A DNA stretch of 64,000 nucleotides. Source: Asterias rubens (taxonomy: Eukaryota > Echinodermata > Asteroidea > Forcipulatida > Asteriidae). Location: contig NC_047068.1 in NCBI RefSeq assembly GCF_902459465.1, positions 1,922,001 to 1,986,000 on the forward strand, given 5' to 3'. Position numbers and translations under genes: made by a program. The notes under the pieces were generated by a model that was not told the DNA's origin, did no database searches, and saw only the letters and a program-made list of their open reading frames with translations. This document shows, in pieces, positions 12,801 through 24,800 of the stretch; the stretch's first letter is position 1; each line of letters starts with the position of its first letter.

Positions 12801-15800
12801 TTCAAATTGGATTTACATTTTCTTGCTAGAAGTACCCCTTACTGGAGGAAACAGCCATGCACTCTTCTAGAGTGAAGTTCAAGTCCTGCCAGGGACTACT
12901 CAAACTTATGACAGATTTTGTTTAAACACACTGGGATGGATTTCACAAAGAGTTAAGACTAGTCTTATCTCGACTTAGGATGAGTTACTCGTCCTAACTT
13001 AGAACTAGCCATACGTTTTTTATATCTCTTAGGACTAGTCCCCAGTTAGTACTAGTCCTAACTCTTTGTGAAATCAACCCCTGGACACCTTTGGTAATTG
13101 TCAAAGACCAGTCTTCTCACTTGGTGTATCTCAACATATGCATAAAATAACAAACCTGTGAAAATTGGAACTCAATTGGTCATCCAAGTTGCGAGATATT
13201 AATGAAAGAAAAAACATCCTTGTCACACGAACTTAAGTGCTTTCAGATGCTTGATTTCGAGACCTCAAAATCTAATTCTGAGGTCTTTTAACCAAATTCA
13301 TGGAAAATTACTTCGTTCGCGAAAACTATGAAGAGGGAGCCATTTCTCAAAATATTTTTTACAACCTCTCCCCATTACTCGTTACCAAGTAAGTATTTAT
13401 GCTAATAATTATTTTGAGCAATTAACAACAGTGTCCACTGCCTTTAAGGTGAAGAATCAAAAGAGATACCTTTTAAGATCGGATTCGAGTTCAGCTCTAA
13501 GGTGTGGTTTGGAGAGTGCATATCCCATGTTGTCATATCCTTCTACTAGTCCCATACCTAGCTCACCAGGAACAAACCTACCATCGGGTCTCACTCCAAC
13601 ATACAGACGAGATTTAATGGTATCAATGTGATCAGCATGAGTGGCATCAGTACCTGTATAAGAGATGGTCAATTTGCATCGGGGATAAAGAATATTAATT
13701 AAGGTTTTTTACCCATATACACCGATGTGTGTTAGCACTGTATACTTTCCCCGAGTCCTGTGAAAAAATACCACAGGCATATTACTCGGATGGGATTCGA
13801 ACCCACGACCCTTGAAATTCTAGAGCAGTGTCTTACCAACTAGACTACCGAGGTTTAATACCCGGTTGCTAGAGGAAGTTCGAATCCTAGAGGCAGTTCA
13901 GTACCTGTGTGTTCAATACATAGGATCAAACACTTTAGTCACAAGTTAACATTGGTATTAAAACTGGGTTTATATCTCGTCATTCATTTTAGTAGCAGCC
14001 GCCATGCGCAAGCTTGCGACATCACACGCCAAACCGAACACTCAACCATCAGAACATTCTAAGTGATACAGGACCATCTTCATGTAGTCTCTTATAAGCA
14101 GGTGAACTAGCCTCGCGCTTTATTTCTAGCACCTCCAACGTCTTCAATGCATCCAAAACTTGGCAGCCAAGCTGATTTGCAGTGCTATGAAATGTGACCA
14201 CGCGACACCCTGCCTTTAGTAGTTACATTGGCTTCGGGTCAAAGAGCGAGTAACTGTCAATGTTTTAGTTACTGTGTTTCAATGTCTCCTAGGAATAGCA
14301 TCAGGCTATCTTGCCTTGCTCTCTACCAACCGCCACAGGCAAGCTTGCGATCAGCTTCTGACAACACACGCCTAACCGAACACTCAACCATCAGAACATT
14401 CTCATCTGCTCACAACCGAACTTTCTCGTTTGTTGCTCCCAAAATGTGGAACAACCTCCCAGTATTCATTAGAAATGGAAACTCTTTGCCAATGTTCAAG
14501 AAATCTCTGAAAACTTATCTGTATCAAATGTAATATATTGTAGTATAGTTCCATTTTGTTTGCTCACTTTATAGCAATTTTATCTTGTTAAAAAGGCACT
14601 TTATAAACGCTGTGATGTATTGAATCCACAACATGCAAAGCTCCATACATCACTTAAACCCAATCTACTTTATAGGCGCCAACTGTCCATACTGAGTGTG
14701 ACCTTTGACATTACCAGGAAAGTTTTTGCAAATTACAGTTTTTAATCTGCATTAGGATTTGCATGAGGAAATGGCAAGACTTACCGATTCCATGTTTATC
14801 CATGAGTGCAATCAGATCAGCTTCAGTTAGTAATGGGGGTGGACTGGTCTCGCCATCAACCATCTGAGTAACATAATAATGAATCTTTTAGCAAAAACCT
14901 TGTAACAAATACATTGTCGTGGCCGAGCGGATAAGAGCACCGAACTCAAGCTCTGGTGCTTCTGTTCAGCAGAGTGTGGGTTCGCATCCCAGTCGTGACA
15001 CTTGTGTCCCTGAGCAAGACACTTCACTATAATTTAAAATATTGATGGTTAAAGATAGCCACAGGCTGATTATATAATTTGGTACATGTACGATTGGTAT
15101 CATTACCGGCTGGTCTTAACTTGCTTATAACATTAACGTTTTAACAAAGTGACCTGGGGCGGACTAGTCTTATCTCTAGTTAGTACGAGAACTCGTCCTA
15201 ACTTAGGACTAGCCATGCGTGTTCAATAACTCCTAGGACTAGTCCTAAGTTAGGACTAGTCCTACTCTTTGTGAAATCGACCCCTGGGCCCAATTTCATA
15301 AAGCCTGTCAGCATCAAAACGTGCTGACCACTTGCTTAGCAAAAACAGGTTACCAGCCAACATTCCATGAAGTTAACATTGTTGCGAGTGGTGCCTCGCT
15401 CATTTCTTGCTTACCAAAGTAATTTACTAAGCAGTGTTTTCTGCTAAACAGGTTTATGAAATCAGGCCCTGGTTGAGAATATAGACCTTATGCACATGAC
15501 ATCCTTTCAGTAGGGCGCCCTCACCTAGAGGTCAAAAGGAGGTTGTTCAATGGCAAATTCTGTGCGCCGCACGTAGAAATCTGTGCACGCAATTGTTTCA
15601 TCACCGTTTTACCTCTAAGATGGCGGCTGGATGACGTCAATGCATAAGGTCTATTCCCTGATAAATGACATAACAAGTTGAATAATATTACCTGGATTGA
15701 GTTAGGTTGGAATGTTTGACCTTCGTGAAAAACCGGAATGACCTTAGCATTCCATTTATCATACGGGTAGACATCTAAATAGTTCCTTGCAACGATCATC

Positions 15801-18800
15801 AAACCTTGGGCAGAGAATTCTTCACTTGCAATCTTGATCTCCACAGTGGTCTCAAAACCTTGAGCATCCTATGGATACAACAATGGTGTGTCAATCAATG
15901 AGTCAATACAAATAGCAGTGGACACTATTGGTATTTGCCAAAGACCAAGATCTTACTTGGTCATGTGTTGGTGTATCTCAACATATGCATAAAATAACAA
16001 ACCTGTGAAAATTTGAGCTCAATTGGTCGTCCAAGTTGCGAGATAATAATGAAAGAAAATACACCCTTGTCACACGAAGTTGTGTGCTTTCAGATGCTTG
16101 ATTTTGAGACCTCAAATCCTCAAATTACTTCTTTCTTGAAAAGTTTGTTACTTGAGAGGTAGACGTTTCTCACAATGTTTTATACTATCAACCTCTCCCC
16201 ATTACTCGTTACCAAGTAAGGTTTAATGCTAATAACTATTTTGTCTAGTACCTTTAAGGATATTTTACACAAGCACCAGTAACAAAGGTCCTCGGTAATT
16301 TGATTATCTAACAAAGCTTTCACACGACTTTTAAAACACAAATTGATCAACGTCGCTTGGTTTTCAAAAGGGGACTTGTTTCCCCAAGAGAACGTGGTCA
16401 AATTAAGCAGACATCAACTTCTACTTGGTTACTCGGCACAATCCATAAGTCAAGATATAAACGCCAAGGAGCAATTATAAGTAAAGCGTCTTGCTCAAGG
16501 ACACAAAATGCCAGGCGTTGATTTCACCAAGCTCTTTCTATCTCAGGATTAATCTTATTAGGACTTAGGACAAGTTAAGTTCTGCATCCGAAGACGTTAG
16601 GACACATTGAATCAATCCTTAGTTAGGACGGGTTACTCGTCTTAACTCGAGATAGGACTAATACAATACTATCGTTTCAGGAAACCGGCTGCAGGACTGA
16701 GATTCAAACCAACATTGTGATGACTCAGCCGCCACAACTTGAGTTTGATGTGCAAGAATATTCGGCCACGACACGCCACTCACAGAACTGTTACATCAGT
16801 TTCAACAAAGACATTTCAATTGGGAGTTTTGTATTGATGCCAGTGGGTGCGTTCGACTAGCTTCCCTGGGTCGACCCCGCAGTGCTCACTCAGGTGAGCC
16901 CCTGACAAGAGCTAATCGAACAATCACACTCGCCCTCTCGTGGTAACGTCATGCACCTCGGGTCACCCCCAAGTGACCCACTCCACAAGCAGGGCACTTG
17001 GGGCTGACCCGGGTGAGCCCCTTGAATGACGTCAAAGCTATTCGAACATACCAGGGGCAGACCGGGGTCGACCCAGGGAAGCTAAACGAACGCACCCACT
17101 ATAGCCCTTTTCACATTGTATCCCTTATCCCCGTGGATTACAGCCCTACTCCACAGGGTTCCGGCTGCACGTTTCAAGAAATACTCTGGGGTTACCACTT
17201 TCCCGTACTCCGGAGCAGGGTGGCTAGTCCTCGGGGTATGCCCATTTGCCGAGGTAAAGTAATCACAAAGTAAAAACGCCAGCCGTTTATTCCCTGACGG
17301 CAACCCAGGGAATAGAGTAGTGTTAAAAAGGCTTTTTACCTTTGAACAGCAAGCAAGGAAGTGTCTGACAATGAGCTCAAAGACCTTCTGGTCATTTCCT
17401 TGCAGTGTATCGGTATACTTGAGAGGGTGGATAGGGGGATGGGCATTATCTGTCTTGTTGCCTTGGCGAGGTGTCGGACCTTCTTGTAAGATGCCTGCCG
17501 CAAACGCTATAAATATAACAAGGCATTTACATAGTCAAGAAATGGTCATGTATAACAAGGCATTAACATAGTCAAGTATCGGTCATGAATATTAAGGCAT
17601 TAAAGTTATCACACAAGCGTGAGTGGAATACGGAAAAATGTACTGCTTCTGCGTCCCATATCCAACGAGGCTGAAGGCCGAGTTGGATATGGGACGCAGA
17701 CAATTTGCAATGAACAGCATGCACGCCATAGATACAGAATTAAAAATAACCAGATCAGCTGCGCATACATACGCATTCTGACATTGGGGCAGCCATTAGC
17801 CCATCTCCAACGCTCATGCAAACCAGCACATGACTTTTAGCGCGTCCATAGTGGTTTAAGTCCTATCTCCCATATTCAGTTTTTGTGCGTTACCACCAGC
17901 ACGCAGCACGCGACTTTTAGCATATCCATGAAGAACCAGAAATGTTTATGTACGGCGCGTATGGATTCTGACACTGAAGATGGAGAACTTGCCCAAAATG
18001 GTATCTGTATCCGCATGCATGCGAAACTTCTCAAATAAAGGTTACTTACGTCCCCATCTTGGATCCTGTGTCTGTTCTTGAACCAGATCACGTAAATTCA
18101 ACTCCTTTGGAAATGTGTTGGTTTCAGTGCGTGGATAACTGATGAATCTAAGCGTGGCAAATATATGAATTCCCACAATGTATTAAAAAGTAAGTTTAAA
18201 TCGATTATCTAGGTGTCACTGAACACAACATACAACCCACGTGTGAACATTTATACCCAACAACAACAAGGTCACCCTGTACTGTTTTATCAAAGATTTT
18301 GTTCAAATTTGTATTTGTATTTATTTATTTTTAAATTTTTGATATCATATGCAATAAGTCTACAGACAGACGTTTTTTGACACTCACGATGACATGTTTA
18401 CATGGGTAATACAACAAGTTATTTAGACCATGTGAACCTTGTTTACAATAAGTGTGACCTTGTACATTCTTTGAGTATTCTGGCAGGCAAGATACTGCAC
18501 TGGTCATAGGGGAAAGTTTACATTTTGTGTCAAATTTCCTCAAAAATCCAAGAATTATGAAAGTAAAAGCTGGACAAGTTTTGAGATGTGGCCCCCTTTC
18601 ATCATATCAAAAGTTGATAAGAATTAGACAGTGCAATCTCCATAAAATATAAGATTTTAGTTTTCTTCCATCGAGCTGTGTACAAATCATGCCTGCAGGA
18701 AGTCCAGGCTCTGTGGCTCTTATGTAAACATGTGATGTCACATCGTCTATAGGTGAATGAAGTTTGTTCTAGAAGCTTGCAATCTAAATGAAGACTGGAA

Positions 18801-21800
18801 ACAAGAGATGGTCTAATATCTAATTGTTTGGTGACAACATACCCTTTGGTGTAGAGTTTCTCAGCAATCTTCATGGTCTCCTTAGCACTGATCCGAAGCT
18901 TGCGAGATGATAACTTTTCCAATTCCTAAAAACAAATAAAAATCAACCATGATAAGGTATGATCAGATGGGAAAAGGGAGCGATTGATATTATTTGACCA
19001 CCAAACTGACATCAGCTCTGGCATTACACAAATCCAATTCTAGTCTCATGTCGGTATACTGAAATTTGCAATTTCATCCACCTGTTTTGAATTACTTCAT
19101 CAAAATAAGCGATCCTATAAGCTTAAGTAGAAGTTCCAGCCAATTTTCTATACCGTGACACTGTGTCCTTGAGCAAGACACTTGACCATTGCTTCGTCCT
19201 TTGGATGGGATGTAAAGCCATTGGTCCCATGTGTTGTGTAACGTATGTAAAAGAACCCAGTGCACTTATCGAAAAGAGAAGGGGTTCGCCCTGGTGTTCC
19301 TGGCTGTGGCTGCTGTATGCGCCTTGTAAACCCTTATAAGATCCTAAATAAATTGGGTCTCAGAATTCATCACTGCAATAACCTATCCTCCTGAAAGTTT
19401 GTATATACTCAGCGCCTTGAGTATCTTGTTTGGTAGATACATACGCTGTATAAGACTTTGATATTATTATTATTTGAAATACATTATGATATAAGTTTGC
19501 ACAATCTGGAAAGCATGGAATCCATGATACGTACCACTGTATCCATGGGTAATGGTCTCCATTTACTCTTACTTCTACTGCTGACATTAGTTACTGTTGC
19601 CATGGGATCGTCAAGACATACTTGTAGTAATACCTCACATGCTAAACGATGAAATAATCTATGTCTCTTCCAGTTAAACTCCACTTTAGTGTCATCCAGT
19701 TCATGCAAAACTGATACAAAAAGATAAAACAAAGTTTGATTCTTAAAGGGTCAATGTACTTTGTGTAGGAAAAAAAACACAATGTCCACAGATTTACACT
19801 CAACTTACACAGTTTGAAGATAATGATAGTAGAAAGCTTCTCTGAAAATATTACTTGCTGAGGTGCTGTAGCATTTGAGAAATGAGTAAAACAATGTCAT
19901 GAATATAATTTTCGTCTCAGTGATCATGAGACGAAAATTATTTAAGCATGTAAAAATGTATTTCATGACTATGTTTGAATCATTTCTCAAAAACTACAGT
20001 ACCTCAGCAACTAAGGGAATCAATGTGTGGCGTAGAGGTTTTCAACTAGTGGTTTAATCCCAACGAGGCCTGGTTCTTGATAATTTTACCGAGACGAAGT
20101 CGAGGTAAATTATCAAGAACCAGGTCTCGGCGGGTTTAAACAACTAGTTGAAAACCGATTCAACACACTTTGATTCCCATTCATAAATACCTTTTCGGTC
20201 AAAAACATCAACAATTTTTGGTCAAAAAGTAAAATAAATGCAAAAATTATAATTGTTCAATGATTTCTTTCAATACAACACCCCTCAAGCTATGAAATGG
20301 TAAGTGATCAAAACCTCGAGTTGAAACCAACGGTTCTTTTCAGAACCACCCCAACTCATTTAGAGATAGTCATTACATGGTCTTACTGCAAACCTGTCAA
20401 TATCGTATTTCCACCATGCTAAGTTTCAAATCCTACTTACCGGTACAACTCAAGTTGGTAATAAAAAACACTTACCCTTGATTTTATAGAATGCTTCTGG
20501 TATGAACGCTTCTACTTGTTTATATCGTTCAACCACAAACCCTAGTGTAGGGAACTGACAACTACCAAAGCTGATTAACTGCCCGTCCAGGATGTTAGGA
20601 AACACCTTGCATAATCGTAGGGTTTGGAAACGAGTAAAAGCAGCACCTGAAATGAAACAGTGATCAATAATCAATCAATAGGTCACCGTGGTCAAGTGGT
20701 TAGACTGCAGGACTTGCAATTACAAGGTTGTGGGTTTGAATCCTACCACGCTAACCACTGATTTCACAGTCACTGGAATGAGTATTATCGTCTAGTTACT
20801 GAAACATGATGTCTTGATTTGTGCAATTCATCGTGGTCTAGTGGTTAGACTGCAGGACTTGCAATCACAAGGTTATGGGTTCGAATCCTGCCAAATTTAC
20901 TGCTGATTTTACAATGAGTAGAATAAGTATTGTCGTCTCGTTACTGAATCACAATGTCTCGATTTGTGCAATTCTTCTTGGTCTAGTGGTTAGATTGCAG
21001 GACTTGCAATCACGAGGTTGTAAGTTTGTATCCTACCACGCTAACTTACCATGTAAGAAGATACAACTTCGTATGTTATGATTATAATTCAAGCTTTATT
21101 CCAGATAATGAGAATTGACTGTTACATGCTGGCGGCCATGTTATAAGGTGATACAATGCATTATGGGAAGTAAACACTAGACTTGAGTCAGTCTGCTTAT
21201 GGCATACTGCTACACTAACCACTGATTTCACTTTGACTGGAATAAGTATCTCCCTCTAGTTACTGAGCACAACATCTTTATGGTGCAACTCATAATCATA
21301 GATGTTAAACCAATGTTTGAACGAGAGTGGTTGGTGGCTGTTGCCGAAGATCATTAAAGACAGACAGATATTCAAATCAAAGCTAAAATAAATAATCAGA
21401 ATTGAAGCATTTTTTACAAGTTGAAAAAACAGTTGGTTCGAATTATTCTTTATAAAAGACTAAAAGAGAGGGGGGGGGGACTCATCTTAATTGGCCAGTA
21501 AGACTGAAAAGGCAGTTTTGGTCTCCTTCAGGGACCAATTTCATGGCTCTGCTTACCGCCGAATTACAATCACCATTCGCCGCTTACTGTGCAAGCGCCA
21601 ACTTTGTGCGCTAAAGCGCCAACTTTCTGCACTAGCTGTGGTAATAATAACAATAATAATAATATCGAAGTCTTATATAGCACACGTACCTACCAAACAA
21701 GGTAGTGAAGGCGCTGAGTATAATACAAACTGGAAGCACAGATTGCCTAGAAACGTAGTGTACGCAAAACGCACAAGCAAAAGTTACCTGCTGACCCGCA

Positions 21801-24800
21801 ACATATGCTTGCTGAATTCCCTGTTTCCGTATTGCCGATTATTTGCTTACAGTGAACGGAGCCATGAAATTGGGCCCAGTAACTTTCAGCTATTACTTAG
21901 CGTGAGATTTAACCCTACCTATTCTCAGATCAAGCTGTTGTCTGACATCTACTGCATTAGTTATTCTCTCATCAGGCCGAACTAGATTACGACATGTATT
22001 GGCAATAGATCTGTAAACAGATAATATTTGTACAAATGTTAAAATGACCTACATGCTACACAAACAAACATTCTGATATCGGAGAAAATCGTAATTGAAG
22101 TTGAACTATTTTTCAAACTATTGTTTGTAGACTGCTACTATATTTAACTTTATCTTTAAGACAAAAATAAAGCTGTTGATATGCTTTTATTCTTACATCT
22201 GTTTTGACGAGTTATTTAATTCCCAAATCGCCTTTTCAACAGACCCTTCCCATGCTATATGCACATTACATTCATGCATGGGTATAGAAAACAATTGTTG
22301 CCAATGTGATGGGGTCCATGTCATTTTGGCAATTTTGGGAAGAGTCTGTTCATGAAAGTAAAAAACACAAGATGTGATTTGGTTATGTGTTTATTGAAAA
22401 CTAGAGAATGTTTTAACTCATCCAGAAATATATGCAAAGAACAGCAATTTTGATAAATAATGGCATCCAGTTTGTGAGGGGGTGACGGATTGTACTCAAC
22501 TTACTGTGGAGTTATCTCTGAAAATCTCGCTCTGTAGACATCCAACTGAGGTTTCACTGAAATCAAAACAAAATGGACATCAAGTAGTTGTAAGATGTTA
22601 AAAACACTGGACACTATTGGTAATTGTCAAAGTCCAGTCTTATCACTTGGTGTATCTCAACATATGCATAAAATAACAAACCTGTGAAAATTTGAGCTCA
22701 ATTGGTCGTCAAAGTTGTGAGACAATAATGAACAAAAAAACACCTGTGTCACACAAAGTTGTGTGCTTTCAGATGCTTGATTTTGAGACCTCAAAATCCA
22801 ATTCTATGATCTTGAAATTAAATTCGTGGAAAATTACTTCCTTCTCGAAAACTACGTCACTTCAGAGTGAGCCGTTTCTCACAATGTTTTATACTATTAA
22901 CCTCTCCCAATTACTTGTTACCAAGTAAGGTTTTATGCGAATAATTATTTTGAGTAATTACCAATAGTGTCCACTGCCTTTTAACATGAAGACTATGAAG
23001 GAGCCATTGTAGGAATTGAAATACTACACCATTACATCAGCAGCTTCTTAATACATAGAGATGGCTAGGCACAAAACATACATGTAGTATCGGGTTTAAC
23101 AACATCCCTTACAAATATTCTGCCTTTTCATTGGTTTAGAGCGCGTCACGTGATATGTCGTAGTTTTACTAAAAACGGCGGCTGTGTGATAGTGCATCGT
23201 TTGCCGTGTGATAGTTCGACGACTATCACACGGCGTGCAGTACCCAGACGTCTTTTAACCCACCTCGAACCCAATCAGTTGTGCATCTGTGTATCTGAAA
23301 CGCGCGTACGAACATTTTGTGTACGAGGATGATAGTCTGTTGGGGTGTTATAAAACAAATATTGACTGCTTTTACTCGCGCTATGGTTAAAACTACGACT
23401 CTCTCGGTGATCCCCGGACCGTTCCATTTTCCCCTCTGCTGCGCCTCAGGAAAATCGAACGCGGTGGGGATCACCTCGGGAGTCGGGACCCGAAGCAGTC
23501 AATATTTGTTATGTTATAAAACAATGACTGCTTTTTCTTGTGCTATGGTTAAAACTATGACACCCTTAGTGTTCCCACAAACAGTCTAATAATAATAATA
23601 TATTCGATTAATATAGGGCCTATAAAGTTATCTCTAAGTGCTTCACAAATAACTCAAATAAATAACCAGTTAAACTATTTACAATTGACTGAAAGATTAA
23701 CACACAAGTAAGGTAATTACTGCTGTATAAAAAAGAGGTGGGTTTTAAGAGCACTTTTGTATGATTCAAAGGAGGTGATAAAACAAACGTGATGGGGGAG
23801 ATTGTTCCAGAGCAGTAACGCTGAGTGACCGGTTTCCATACTGTTTTGTGTTGAATCTTGGAACCTGAAGGAGATGTTGGTGTTGTGAGCCAAGGGAGTG
23901 GGGTAGGAGTGTAGTTATGAAGGAGATCTGAAATGTCGATGGGAGCAGCGCCATGGAGTAGAAGTATTTTGAATTGAATGTGTCTATTAATGGGTAACCA
24001 GTGGAGTGAGGATAAGATGGGTTATATATGTTCATTTTGGCGTGCTCTATAAAACAGAACACTCCGGGAATCACCTCATGACTCATAGTATTAACCATAG
24101 CACTCGAAACAGTCAATATTAGTTGTGTATTATATACCTCATGTATAGAATCCTCTAATCTGATTGGTTAAAAATAGAGTCATTGAAACAGTCAGTATTA
24201 GTTGTGTATTATATACCTCATGTATAGAATCCTCTAATCTGATTGGTTAAAAATGGAGTTATGGAAATAGCTATGCCCCCTTTTTCTACCAAGATGACGT
24301 CATAGTGACTATGCCCGGGGCATAGTCAATAGCCCGCTCTGAAAATAATGCAACTATGATTATGTAGAATGTACGACTAGTGTTCCTTGTCACGGCGCGA
24401 CCTTTCTTCGCAGACGACCTTTAACCTTATAGTGTTGTTGTTGATTAGAAGAATCTTTATTCGGTACATAAAAGAAATATTGACTGTAAAATTATAGGCC
24501 CTCGGTGATGTCAAAACCATGACTATGCCCTCAGCTTCGCTTCGGGCTAATCATGGTTTTGACATCACCTTGGGCCAATAATTTTAACTATGCCCCTCAT
24601 AGCAGTCAATATTTCCATACTTTACAGTTTTCTATATCACTTGACTCCTCAGCAATAGCTTTGTAATTTATTGGCTGATAACTTGACATACCTGCTGTAC
24701 AGACTTGAATGATTTCGAAGCCAATATTTTCACCTTCCCTGTCTCCATCCGTCCAAATAACAAGAACATCATGTTTCCTGGCCTCTCGCTCTAATGTCCT

